64,000 bases of DNA, from contig NC_134755.1 of the NCBI RefSeq assembly GCF_050436995.1, forward strand, positions 4,837,001-4,901,000. The letters are read 5' to 3'. Source of the DNA: Anticarsia gemmatalis. Its lineage: Eukaryota; Arthropoda; Insecta; Lepidoptera; Erebidae. The notes under the pieces were generated by a model, which was not told the DNA's origin, did not search any database, and saw only the letters and a list, made by a program, of their open reading frames with translations. Each line of letters starts with the position of its first letter. The first letter of the stretch is position 1. Shown piece by piece: positions 1-11,165 of this stretch. The position numbers and the translations under genes were made by a program.

Positions 1-490
1 GCATTGGGTGTAAGTCCGTGGCTACAAACTTCGAAATCTAGATTCGAAATTCTAAAATCGAAGCCGAAATGTTTAATTACTAGTCGAACTCAGTTTTACT
101 GTAAATATTGTTTTAGGCTGTATTGAATAATTTGATTATTCAATGATTTTCATATCTTCGTTTTTATTTATTTAGTTTTTAAAGAAAGTCGAATAAAAGT
201 ATTGAAATAATTCAAAACAAGCTTTGCATTTTTTTTGTTTGTATTTTGTTGCTTTTGACTTTAAAAAAATATAATGTTCATATATTTTTCCAGTCAATAT
301 ATTCCATTTTATTTAATAAATAAATTCGTGAAAAGTTTGAAATCAAATTGCATTGACGTACGACTGAAATAGTCAATTAGAGTCTTAACGAATTCTCATG
401 AAAAATCCTTTTTTGTATTTCAAAAATATCAACAAAATAAAAAATATATATTGCCCAAATATTATTCATACAGTTTAATTGTATAAAAAA
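1..490. other. A+T-rich non-coding DNA
   Basis: No open frame, RNA gene or clear repeat was seen. The first 80 bases contain several short iterations of 'tcgaaat', and homopolymer A and T runs dominate the rest. Confidence 0.6.
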
Positions 491-780
491 AACAATATGA
501 TTCTTGATTAAATTATTCACGGTTTTTTCTTTTAATTATATATTTTTTATTCGACACACAAACAAAAACAATTGAGAGTAGAAAAATTTTTTTTTCTTTT
601 CAATTACGATAAAAGAACTATTTAAAAATTATTTAAAAAACTATTTAAAAAACAATATGATTCTTGATTAAATTATTCACGGTTTTTTCTTTTAATTATA
701 TATTTTTTATTCGACACACAAACAAAAACAATTGAGAGTAGAAATTTTTTTTTTCTTTTCAATTACGATAAAAGAACTAT
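491..780. repeat. Direct tandem duplication, period 160 bp
   Basis: A block of about 130 bp beginning aacaatatgattcttgat at 491-620 recurs at 651-779 with only two or three differences, in the poly-T run. The 30-bp spacer is itself made of variations on 'tatttaaaaa'. The second copy stops exactly where the arm of the foldback element begins (779/780). The near identity shows that the duplication is recent or was recently homogenised. No coding potential is seen. Confidence 0.9.
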
Positions 781-1249
781 GCCATCAAAAACATTCTGTA
801 AAAACCTCAAGTCTCGCCGTAAAAAGTTGTGAGATCTATATAATACCAAGTCGATTAATCTATTTAGTCTCTACTTAAAGGACCTTCTGTCTTAAGTTAT
901 TACGTATGTTATTATCATGCCAATTAAAAAAAAATACCTCTAAAACAAACAGACCGACCTGGCCATCGCATGATTTGATTATTAGTATGTATCACACTAC
1001 ACAGCACGACGAGAAGTTAATGCTCCTGAAATGTTAATGGCGAATTTGTGTTTTCTTGCGATGACCAAGTCGATCTATTTGTTTTAAAGGTATTTTTTTT
1101 TAAATGGGCATGATAATAACATACGTAATAACTTAAGACAGAAGGTCCTTTAAGTAGAGACTAAATAGATTAATCGACTTGGTATTATATAGATCTCACA
1201 ACTTTTTACGGCGAGACTTGAGGTTTTTACAGAATGTTTTTGATGGCAT
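779..1249. mobile_element. Foldback MITE-like element with 192-bp terminal inverted repeats (family A, copy 1)
   Basis: The left arm 779-970 starts atgccatcaaaaacattctg. It is the reverse complement of the right arm 1057-1249, and the two are separated by an 86-bp unique centre. The outer ~140 bp of the arms are identical. The inner ~50 bp differ at about ten positions. There is no open reading frame, so any movement would need a transposase supplied elsewhere. No convincing target-site duplication was found. The flanks are 'act' on the left and 'ctca' on the right. A partial copy of the arm lies at 43575. The superfamily cannot be decided from the ends alone. A transcript across this locus could fold into a hairpin with a stem of about 190 bp. 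Confidence 0.85.
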
Positions 1250-1559
1250 CTCACTTCTTTTTGTAGAGCGAATAGAGCAAACATAAGTCCAATTTGTATG
1301 GAAAGCCGTATTTTTTTCATAATTCAACATATTTTCCTATGGGAATGTTGTTCAGTTTCATGGGCTAAACACCCTTACCCACCCTATACCCCCTCCCGTT
1401 ATGTCTCATATAGTAGATACATATTTACACCTATTTATTTTATTTTCTACAGAAATAATAATTAAATTCATTAACTGCAAATGTAACCTTGTAATCTTAT
1501 ACATTTATATGGGATTACAAAGTTATTGTTGCAGTTAGTGTATTTAGAAAACTTGACCG

Positions 1560-2130
1560 AAATTAGAAAATATTGAATTTTTCCCATGATTAAGACACTA
1601 AACCCTATTTGCATTCTAAATTTTAAGCTTCTCAGTCTGCTAGAAGTACCTTAGACTTTTGATGATCGGTGAGTCAGTGAGTCAGTGAATCAGTGAGTGA
1701 CAAAATTCAAAATTTTAACAAGTTGTCATTCTTAAACTACTGGTTCAAATTGACTGAAATTTGAAATATACCGTGTTTATACAATGACTGATTAGTTGCT
1801 GAAAATCCAGGCTTCTTGTTTTATCCACTACGAAATTATAGGGGTGTCAAAATAGCCCGAATTGCTTCGAGAAAAGGATGTTACGGCCGTGCCGCTTTTT
1901 TTTTGCTCGACTTGCGGGGGCACTTCCGTGCCCCCAGATTTAAAAATTTCAGCCGGATTTGTTTGAAAATATGCACTCGAGTTGAAACAACAGCTGTGCA
2001 TAAGTCGTTGCCGACAAAAACTGGTCTAGTCTGTAAAATTGCAGTACGTTTCATATTACTTACATAGTCAAAGAGCTCATGCAGTAAAAATTTGCATATT
2101 ACAATTGATATTAGTGCTCGTGACACTGTT
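1560..2130. repeat. Unclassified lepidopteran-type repeat with a GTGAGTCA microsatellite and GC hairpin
   Basis: The stretch resembles dispersed sequence I associate with moth genomes. Visible landmarks are an 8-bp tandem repeat (gagtcagt, about 3.75 units, 1670-1700) and a perfect hairpin at 1916-1935 (GGGGGCAC, loop TTCC, GTGCCCCC) just after a T9 run. Short open frames overlap both strands here but show no recognisable domain. The element boundaries are approximate and the class is not known to me. Confidence 0.45.
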
Positions 2131-2198
2131 ATGCTTAATATGGTTTGATATACGTAGTTAATTAAATCTAGTGTGTATATCGTGTTTGTAAAGGAGAT

Positions 2199-2529
2199 TT
2201 TTCTTTTTTTTTATATCTTTATTTATTTAGAGGCTTGGGGTCACATACAAGACCATGTCAGCCCCATCGTAACCTAAGCTATAATCTAGTTACATCTATA
2301 AACTTACTTTAGCATTCTAAACATAGTAATGGCGGCATCTGACAATGGTTCCGATAATATGCTTTGAAATATACCTGTATTTTTTAGGTTAAAATCAAAT
2401 TTTCGTAATAAAACTTGTCTCATAGCCTCCGTCCTGACGCATTCCACCAAAAAATGATAAATATCATCTACAACGCCGCACTCGTCACAATTTGGATTCG
2501 ATATTAGTCCCATAAGGTGTTTGAATTTA
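2199..2529 (-). mobile_element. 5'-truncated non-LTR retrotransposon (LINE) 3' end with target-site duplication
   Basis: Read on the minus strand, the insertion contains the end of an ORF2-like frame, a short 3' UTR, an AATAAA-type signal and an A-rich tail (the T-rich run just after 2198 on the plus strand). It is bounded by a perfect 11-bp direct repeat, gtaaaggagat, at 2188-2198 and 2530-2540. Severe 5' truncation, an A-rich 3' end and a target-site duplication are the classic result of target-primed reverse transcription. The cysteine/histidine motif suggests a jockey/R1/I-like lineage. The exact clade is not assignable. Confidence 0.85.
2304..2528 (-). pseudogene. C-terminal fragment of LINE ORF2 (reverse transcriptase protein)
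   Basis: The frame is open from the 5' truncation point and ends in a stop. It begins KFKHLMGLISNPNCDECGVV and includes C-x2-C, then H-x4-C spaced as DDIYHFLVEC. In jockey/R1-like ORF2 proteins a cysteine/histidine motif of this kind follows the reverse transcriptase domain. Only the last ~74 residues remain, and no polymerase motif is present, so it cannot be functional. The upstream part was lost at insertion: the target-site duplication starts immediately outside the frame. Confidence 0.75.
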
Positions 2530-2540
2530 GTAAAGGAGAT

Positions 2541-5500
2541 AGCAGTAGTATTTCTTTATAAAAGTAATGAACGAAGTGAAATCCAATTTAAAAAAATAAC
2601 ATGATTATTGCTAGAATCAGTTATCCATAGGTATAACCATTATTGAAAATATTTCATTGATTTGAAATGAATGTCGTAAAATAATAAATAAAAGTCATTA
2701 ACTGAAAATGTTAAATTACGTATCCAATAAAGATTTAAAACGCAGCTTGTCCAAAATAACAGCAATTTAAATCACTTCAAAAAGCATTTTTCTCTTTAAT
2801 TATTTTCTAGCATCTGTGTGAAATCACGAAATCCCGGAACGAATTTGCATGCTGGCTGCGCTCTAACAATTGAAAATAAAAGGGTGGCTTTCGAGCACAA
2901 ACTGTTGTCACTAAAGTAAATATCATCCTCCATCAATTGAGGACGTACGCAGCGGGAATTATGGATTATATTGTTCGTGTAAAATTTATATTCTACCGGG
3001 TTTTTACGCTAACGTGTGGGGAAACGTAGTTATGTAACGAGGAATCAGTTATTGTTATAAGTGGCGATTTTTATAAATAAATGCCTGTCACCTTCCATTC
3101 ATAATATAGTGATATTCATATGTCCGTAGAAATCTCTAGGACTATCTTAATCTAATAGTCTATAATATGCTTTTCCAAACTCTGTTTATCATTACTATCA
3201 CTGGTCTATTCCAAGTATTCTCTATGTTCTAGAGTCTAAACACTCAACAAACACATATTTCTCAAAACACTTCAATTGTTTGTTGAATTTGGTAAACCAA
3301 GGCCACGCGGTTAGTTACAGTGAGATTATCACGTCATCAAAGTACCGCAGTAATGTTTTGCAAACTATTAAAATATTTTAGCAGGTGACACCGCAAGCGG
3401 TGCTGGGTGCCTATTTGTAGGCATTATTAATGTGGCTGCATGTTTACAGTTAATTATGCCATTAAAGTGAGTTCCCCCACTATCCGCACATTAATAATAG
3501 TAAACATTTTCCATTACTGAGCGCGTGTCAGATACGTGACTGGATTGTAACTAGCGATGCGCGACCTCCGCCGTTTTGTTGCGGTTAGCTCTTAAACTAT
3601 AAATCGTAAGTTCAAATATCAAAGACTGCTGAAATCGTAAATAGTTTACGTCATATTCAAACAGTTGGAACTTTATCACGTACGTATATTTTACAACAAA
3701 GATTTTGGAGGTTGTTTTATGATTTTCTACAGAATTTTTACATTGTACGAAGTTTACATCGTGACAAATATCTACTTCAGCCGACTTTGTACCTAAATTT
3801 GTGAAAACTGTTAATACGCTAATGGAGTTATTAAATTCGTACATAAAAAATATATATTGCCAAGTTCCTCAGGGCATTTCATTTATACTGACATGGTCCA
3901 TTATTGCAGCCCGACATGAAAGTATCATTTCGTAATAATCATTTCCCTTGAGAGGCTATTTAATCGATTCCATTGCGAATACAGTACAACTTTTACAGTC
4001 AGCTGTATTGTATAAGATTCAAGTAGAATTCCATTCATCAATAGTCTGAAAACGTATTGAAAATCTACTTTCTTGTTCAGTCACAACGGACGGGGAGGGA
4101 TTGCGTTACGTTCATTTGTGAGTGCTGCAAACTGCAGGCATTGCTAAACCGGGCGAATATTACCCCTTTTGCAATGCTTTGAGTGGACAATTTGTAAAGG
4201 AAATTGTAAAGAAATAACAGAGATGTTTATTTCTCGTTAGAAAAAGTTGAAGTAAAACTGTGTTCGTTGTCTGACTGCGAACAATGAGGTTATTTCTAAG
4301 AATTTGTGAAGAATGTAGTTCTGATATTTTTTTTACTCCGATGAACGATTGTTTGAATTCGATCATAAATATAAATTGCAACGTCGATGGAAATCAAAGA
4401 TGAAAAGACCAAAGAGAATGTACTTAAGTATCCCTATCAATATTTCATTCCTTTATTTTTTTTTTACTAAGTTCGTATATTTTGTGCACAATGTCTAATC
4501 GCCAACCTCACTTATAAGATTGCGCCGAAAAACTTTCAGTAAACTTCCACCGAAATCCAAAACATTACTAAATAACTACTAACTGTATTGAGCGAATAAT
4601 TCTTTCAATAGCCTAATAGGCTCACGTTTGGGTCGTATCTCTACGTAATACTGGCCGCTTCTACAATTGGCACAAACGAGTTGGGAAACTTTGGCACAAG
4701 TTTGAACTTTTCCTTAGTACAGAGAATAGTGTGTGACAATTCAAGAAGGAAGTTAGGTGTGCGGTTTGTGGGCTACGTTTGCAGTATGGTATTGTTACTA
4801 TGATACCACTGGTTAGTGTAAGATTATACTGGGAACTTTAATGGCATGTGGTTAAAGTTTTGTCTTGTATTTCGAAACTTGTAGTTGCTTAATATTGTGC
4901 TATAAGTGCATGTGTATTGTGAAGCCTACCTACCTTTACAGCAGTTTCATATGTTTTTCTTGCATAATGGCTGATTGCATTGGCGTGAAATTATTATCGC
5001 AAGAAATCTTTATGTAGACAATTACCTACTCAGACAAAAGATATCTGGAATAACAAACGAATTGTATCATGGCTCCAAAGTTTATTTGAAGAATAAAAGT
5101 AGATGAACTATTTGTTTAACGTAAAGTACATAATATTACATAAGTATAATTACAAGGCACTTTGTCAAAAAGAAATGAGGTATATTACTTTTACGAACAT
5201 TCGAAAGATTTGGTATGAATATCTGATTTTTTTACTAAGTATTTTAATTATTGAAAACTACTAAAGTATTTTCATACACTTCGTCCATTTCCAATCTACA
5301 CTTATAATTTAATATTATCTCAACAAGTTGTTAATAATAGGCGAGGAAACACTATTTCTTCATTCTCTTCACGTTTTACTGTTAAGGAAGACTAATATAA
5401 TGTACGTCGTATACTTTATTATGATTTATGAAACTCGAGTGCACTTTATGAATTTACGACTAACATTTTAAAGAATGTGCTATTTTCTTCTCGACCCCTG

Positions 5501-5590
5501 TTTAGTAGTTTTACGTTACGCTAGGTATGAAAACGCTGGTTGTATTTTGTTCTATGTAATTGAAAAAAGTTGAATCTGATGCATTAAATA
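2541..5590. other. Gene-free A+T-rich interval
   Basis: No gene or recognised mobile element was seen. Small items are a 14-bp palindromic hairpin CACCGCAAGCGGTG at 3389-3402 and a 97-codon open frame on the minus strand (3551-3844) with no recognisable motif. The frame is within the length expected by chance. Confidence 0.5.
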
Positions 5591-5704
5591 CCCGGTTTTT
5601 GAGGCAAATTTAGCGGTTGTTTATCTATTCAAACTGTCATGTTTATATGAGCTTAAACGCTATTGAGTAGATAAACTACCGCTAAATGTACCTCAGAAAC
5701 CGGG
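5591..5704. mobile_element. Small MITE, 114 bp, ~45-bp inverted repeats
   Basis: The left end cccggtttttgagg...tttagcggttgtttatctat is mirrored by the right end ...gtagataaactaccgctaaa...cctcagaaaccggg. The arms are about 45 bp with several mismatches around a ~25-bp centre. The sequence matches a short hairpin element I recall as common in Lepidoptera. No coding capacity. A target-site duplication is not evident, so the exact ends may be off by a few bases. Confidence 0.75.
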
Positions 5705-7062
5705 GATAAGTAAGGTCGTAAGAGTCTTTAATACTGTTTTTGAGACTACAGGATATTATGTTTATAAATGATTATTTGGGACTTATATTTGACGAGGGAT
5801 AATCAACGGAGCTTTAGGTTCTTACAAAACCTTTTGATTTTGGTAAAGAGCATCTAAAATGGCAGCAGCAACGACCGAAGCAAAGGTGCTTACCCTAGTG
5901 TATAAGGTTTACCGTATAATTTCTGATATTCGAATTAGATAATTACAGTAGGTAGGTAACTGAAACTCCGAAACGCGTTGATAGCCGAAAGTCAAAACTA
6001 GTGTACTGCTAATAGCCAAGTTTTGGGCTAATCTAAGCGAAAGCAGTGACCTTTGTAGTACCGGGAATTGTCTGTTGTTTGAACAAAGTTAAAATATACA
6101 AAGGTAAGTTGGAGGTCAACGGAGATAAAATTACGCATCCCTCGATCGCTTTTAGAATTATTTCGTAGTACTGTGAACATTTTGAGTTTAGAATACTTTT
6201 ATATATAATTTTAAGGTTAAAAAAACTGATGGCTTGTTGCCTTATTTAAAAAAATGTTTACATAAATACAGACCCACAATATTACCTACCCTCCCACTTT
6301 CTGTATAATAGTAGTATACATTGAATACATAATGTACAGGTAATTCGTAATCATTCAAATTACTAAGTTGAATGTTCGCACTCATACATATGGCGAAGCG
6401 ATGAGTGGCGAAAAACTCCACTAATAGAATTGGTCATGCTAAACGCTGCTATGTAATAAAACAATTTTCTTGGTGAAATTTCTCTTCGCGTACTTGCTAT
6501 CTCACGTATATAACGAAGAAACGTAGTCAGTTTTAACTAGCTGTGAGTGGCTTGATAACTGCAAAACGTTTAGACTCGGCGTCTTCCTAAGTGCGTGATA
6601 CTAGTTACGAAAGTCTAAACGCGCTAACAGTGCTAATAGCTTGTTAACCATAGGATTGTCGTGACAATTGCCAATCAACGTCTTTGAAGAAATTGCCATG
6701 ATTATCAATAACTGGATACGTCCGTTACTATTATTTATTTAAGAAGTTGTTTAGACAATTGGAGATCACGTTATGGTACATAAGAATCTCTAAGAAACAC
6801 ATAGATTTACTAATATTACTCTCATGTATTGTATAATGTTTCAACCATTACCTGGTAGTTATGGTAGTATGTGATCAAGTAAAATGTCTACCGTCTTCTA
6901 GTCGATTAAATTACGAAAGAATAAGGGAGGTAATGAACGACTTAATTAACTATTTACAACGACGTTTATAATCAGGGCCAAGGATGTCTTAAGTCAAAAA
7001 GCCATTCTAATAAATTACGTGAAGCGATAAAACTTCACATTTTCCTCCGTCCTAATTCAAAG
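5705..7062. other. Gene-free interval
   Basis: Unique-looking A+T-rich DNA. A 'gtaggtaggtaactg' motif near 5948 recurs near 29850, but without enough surrounding similarity to call a repeat. Nothing else was supported. Confidence 0.4.
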
Positions 7063-7283
7063 TGATAGAACATTTTAGATCCGGCAAAAAGAATGAAGAG
7101 CCTAAAATCCCCGACACTTTAGCGCGGCGACCGCTTTGTAGTACAGGCATGTTAAAAATGTCGCAAAAGTCCGCGAGAGCCATTAAAAGTGAAAAAAATA
7201 AACCGATAACAGACGAATCCAAACATACCATACATCGCTATGGCACACACACCTATAACCTGAAACAAACTTCCGCGTTTTAA
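7063..7283 (+). CDS. Possible terminal exon, unrecognised product
   Basis: A pyrimidine-rich acceptor (tttcctccgtcctaattcaaag) is followed by an open frame of about 73 codons ending in TAA. An AATAAA-type signal lies about 65 bp further on. The frame is unusually rich in C- and G-ending codons for this window. The product would be hydrophilic and basic, with runs such as KSARAIKSEKNKP. There is no start codon of its own (it opens GTG), no known domain, and no linked upstream exon was found. A chance open frame remains the more likely explanation. Confidence 0.12.
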
Positions 7284-8664
7284 AATACAGAATATTTTTA
7301 TAACACATATACGTTACGCTACTACATTTTCCTCTTCCTAGTGGTAATTAAATAAATTACGGCCACTCAGGGTGCTACTCCAAACATGATGGAGTCCGGC
7401 TTCACTGGCAGACATTCACGTGGACGGCACGTATAAATTGAATTAACGAGCCCTCACTGTGTCTTTAGTTCATTATTTATTTGTACTGCTCTCGTCCTGT
7501 TAACCATTCCACATTTGAACTTATTCAAAACATCGTCAGAAATAGCAGCCCTTATGTATCATTCATATTTGGTGTTTTACATGCATGCTGAAAGGTTAAT
7601 GTGCACTTTACATGAAATGTTTTAAGATTTTTTCAGTTGGCAGCGTGAATTTTTTATGACTGGCAGTTTTGAGTGAAGTATTGCTCTCTGTTGCTGAAAA
7701 AAGTCTAGGATGTTTGTGAAATATTTTACGACTATATTTTTAACTGACTGGCAAACAGTACAACTACTGGCCAAGGTCGTAACTTAAGATTAAGGCAGTT
7801 GTCAGAATTTTTGTTATTTTCAACGGTACATAACGATGCTGATGTTTGCATGACAATTGGGGTCAAAGGCATAACGTGCCCTTCGAGACACGGAAGTCTT
7901 GGAATGAAAAGCAACGGCCACTTATAACTTTCTTTTTCTCTTTGTCGTTCTTGTGTTTTTTGCGACACATTTGTTTGAGGACCTATGGGTTTATTTTATG
8001 AGTGTTATTGAAGGATCAAAGGATCAAAAGGCAGTGAGCAAGAACTGCCACTCATACTATGGGCAGGTCACGTAGATACCTAGATAGCTAGACACAAAAC
8101 CTTCACAATGCTTATTTAATGTAAACATCAATACTAGAATAGTACTTTTCATATTCCAAAATATGAATTAGTAGAGTGTAATCGAAATCCTATAATAACA
8201 AAAATAAGGAAAATATCTCGAAGAAAACAAAACGCATTTAGGTGTAAACATTCGCATGTGAATACCCACTAGCTGTCAACTAGGAACAAGTCAATCTCGT
8301 GTTCGGAAGCACCGGCCTAGCAACATGTCACCTGTTCGTTATTACAATCTATAAACCCGACCTACATATACCGTACCCGTACCTGCTGCTAAGGGGATAC
8401 TTCCAATATAAATGTATGTAATCATACGTAAAAACAACACACCCCAGTTGTTTTACAAAGGAAATGTTTGATATAGAATTAGTTTTATGTTATTCTTGCA
8501 TTTATTCGTTAATGGACGTGGCGTAACGTAAGGTGATGATGTTTTTTTAATGAAACGTTATTCAAATACTGTCGTATTGGAAGTCAAACGGATTAGTGGT
8601 AAGCGAGTCTAGTTAAGTCTTTTTTTTATTTGATATTTTAATTAATTTTATAATAACCGATATG
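7284..8664. other. Gene-free interval
   Basis: No gene, hairpin or repeat family was recognised. Short open frames at 7732-7968 show no motif. Confidence 0.4.
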
Positions 8665-8850
8665 AGTATGGCTCACATTTGAGACATTATAAAATAGCTG
8701 ACCGTCCTGTATGATAAGTTGGTAAGTATGGATGTGTTTGAGGCAAGAAAAAGTTGTAGCGATAGCACAAACTGATATTCTTTGGTCTTTGCCTACCCCT
8801 GTGAGAAAAAGACATGATTTTTACGTATGTAAAATATCTCTTGTCATCAA
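8665..8850 (+). repeat. Dispersed lepidopteran repeat (family D)
   Basis: The sequence runs from 'agctgaccgtcctgtatgat' through 'ttggtaagtatggatgtg' and 'tctttggtctttgcctaccc' to 'gagaaaaagacatg'. This matches an abundant short interspersed sequence I recall from moth genomes, often found in introns and 3' UTRs. Its tail motif (tctggtctctgcctacc) recurs at about 12130. The open frames that cross it on the minus strand are shadows of the repeat. Confidence 0.6.
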
Positions 8851-9862
8851 AATTGACTATATCCTGCTTAATTTTTGCGTTTTGCATCAACGTTGCTCGC
8901 GTTTTTAAGTCTATAACAAAAAAGGAAGATTTCGTGAGATATACGTATTAACAAAAAGAATTTACAGAGTGGATGTAAATGAGAAGGCTGGGTGTTGAAG
9001 GACAACATACATAAATAATATCGTACTTGCGAAGGTGAGGTCCGAAGTACGTAACAAGGGAGTGTTGATAATGAAATGTTGAGAATCATGAGAGGTGTAC
9101 AATGTACATGAATAACTTGGTACTTTGCCCCATCGATTTACTTGCAGAATATTGAAGACTACCTGTTATTTAATTCAGTGAATTCAATAATTTCTCTCAG
9201 ACGGTTAGCCGACTCTTCAAATTGAGTCAGTAGATTAACCTCGGTAGAAAACTAAATACTTTTCTAAGTAAGAAACTTGACTCAATAAAAAATTCTATAT
9301 TTGCAAAAATGAAAATTGGTAAAACTAGAGCTGGCTCTTTTCAAATCGCCGGATATTCTTTATAAGTGTGTGACATTATTCTATAGAAACTTTGGCAAGA
9401 CCTGTTGACCATAAAATTCCACTAGATAAAACCATATAATACTAAACATTTTAATCATCGTACATATATCATATACCTTCAGATATACAGGTATTTTGAT
9501 AGCTTTTTAATGTGGCATGAAACCGCAAACAATACACCACAATACCACTATTTTCAAATTTAATGTCATCATAAAAACTCATATTCTCATCTCTATAAAA
9601 TTTTAATTAAATCCATTCATATTCATACGAAGTGCTAATTAAAAACGCACACTATTGTGAATAAGAGTACTGTAACAATCTACTGTAAAAGAAACCTTTG
9701 ATTCAGAGGTTTTCATTTACAGCGCGAAGTTAAATAACCCATGGGAATGGAAAAGAATGGGTAAACGGCGTAGGAGTTGAGACTTAGGGTGTGTTTTCAT
9801 TAAGACACACCTACTAATTAATCGTTGGAAGAATATCGACTCTGGCCGTTCTGTTATGTTTA
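8851..9862. other. Gene-free interval
   Basis: A+T-rich DNA without recognised genes or repeats. Confidence 0.4.
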
Positions 9863-10030
9863 CAGCAGTGCAATTACCTTCAGACGGTGCTATCGGGTAT
9901 CAAAAATGTTTGCTTTTGAAGTGTACTGTAAAAATAGATCCTATGGCGTCCGCTAGATTCTTATTTTTATACAAAATGCTCGATAGCTAACCAGTCGTTG
10001 ATAGTCGATAATGGTAGACAATCGCGCTAC
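9863..10030 (-). repeat. Family B repeat, copy 1 (first half of a head-to-tail dimer)
   Basis: Family B is defined by comparing copies within this window. It is ~165 bp with short inverted ends close to tagcgcgattctctac / gtagagaatcgcgcta. It has a core 'cgcccgctagaggcgctgat' on one strand, and the segment 'acatttaaaatgtactg' between. Copy 1 keeps 'gcgtccgctaga', 'cgatagctaaccagtcgttg' and the terminal 'gacaatcgcgctac'. No coding capacity. A TIR-type MITE is the best guess, but the class is undetermined. Confidence 0.7.
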
Positions 10031-10195
10031 TATAGCACGGTTCTTTACAATTGGAATCATCGAGTATCGAGAGTTTGAGACATTTAAAATGTACTGTCAA
10101 AATAGTTTTTACGACGCCCGCTAGAGGCGCTGAACCGAATGTTTCGATAGCTGGCCGGTTGTAGATACTCGACAGTAGTACAGAATTGCGCTATT
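10031..10195 (-). repeat. Family B repeat, copy 2 (second half of dimer)
   Basis: This copy begins directly after copy 1 in the same orientation (tatagcacggttctttac). It carries 'cgagtatcgagagtttgag', 'acatttaaaatgtactgtc', 'cgcccgctagaggcgctgaa' and the end 'gaattgcgcta'. Its junction with copy 1 has the same layout as the junction at 16474/16475. Confidence 0.75.
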
Positions 10196-10572
10196 CCCAG
10201 TGTCTTGGCAAAATCTGTCGTTATACCCAACGAACCTTAATAATTATTGACAAAGCGAATCGTGAACGATATTTAATTGTACTGTCGCGTTCCTATTTGA
10301 AAGCATTCAGCGCACTAATCTGCATGCTTATCTGATCTCACAACATAATAGGAACGCTTTAAACGAAATCTTAGATGTAATAATGTATGTTCAGTATTCA
10401 AATTTCCTTTAAATTCTTAAAGTCAATCATATTAGTCAAGCATTTTCCTTCTACATTTGCTAATCATAAGATTCTATATCTCACGCATAGTACACGATTC
10501 AATAATGATAAAGCTCATCTAAAAACAGTATAAATGCAGGAAACCTTCAGTTGCTAAGTCACGCCGATCGGT

Positions 10573-10650
10573 AACACCAAGGTGTTCATGTGACCTTTCA
10601 CCGTTTTCGTTCCATTATAAAAGAGCCTAATTTCCCCACAACCATTCAAT
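10573..10650 (+). promoter_or_regulatory. Candidate TATA-type promoter with nuclear-receptor half-site
   Basis: TATAAAAG at 10616-10623 lies 32 bp upstream of a weak initiator-like CATTCAATA. Upstream are a perfect 14-bp palindrome aacaccaaggtgtt (10573-10586) and TGACCTTT at 10591, which reads AAAGGTCA on the other strand, a nuclear-receptor half-site. A second TATAAAT lies at 10529. No exon with a start codon was recognised downstream, so this is only a sequence match. Confidence 0.2.
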
Positions 10651-11087
10651 AGACGGCTAAACAATACTTATTTCATTTACCTTGCTTGTTTAAACGTATT
10701 CGTTTTAGCAGCTCTTTGTAAACTTGAGAAAGTCTATTTAGGTGTGAATAATAAAGTATTTGCAATTCTTTGAAGAGCGTTTTAATATTATCTTGAGTTG
10801 TTACAAGTTTACCAGGAAATTGTTTGAATATCAAACCCTTAACCCTTTTGTCAGACTTGTGCTTAATGCTGTAAACCTTTGAGGTTTTTTGTTATCTTTA
10901 ATCTACTTGTTGCTACACACATGTCCATATCTTTCAGTCAACAACACATAGATGGAGTGATTGATTTTGAATCCGTAAATGATTATTTATCTTATAGAAT
11001 TTATATATCCGATTAAAAATCACAGTTTCGTTCGCGTGGAAATAATCCGTGTTTAACCAGATTATAGAGGTACATTATATGGGCTAT
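10651..11087. other. Gene-free interval
   Basis: A+T-rich DNA. Nothing was recognised. Confidence 0.4.
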
Positions 11088-11165
11088 CCGTTCATCAAAA
11101 TCCATTCGTTTCTTTTTGGGTGAAAAAGTGACAAACGTATATCCTTACAAATTTCTGCATTCATA
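11088..11165 (-). mobile_element. Degraded Helitron-like fragment
   Basis: Read on the minus strand it retains the pattern 'atgcagaaatttgtaaggat', 'gtttgtcactttttcaccc' and 'gaatggattttgatgaacgg'. That is the internal consensus of lepidopteran Helitrons also seen at 13985 and 59636 in this window. Neither terminus is intact. Confidence 0.5.

Noticed and set aside
3551..3844. 97-codon minus-strand frame with ATG
   Set aside because: No motif, no promoter or splice context, length within chance.
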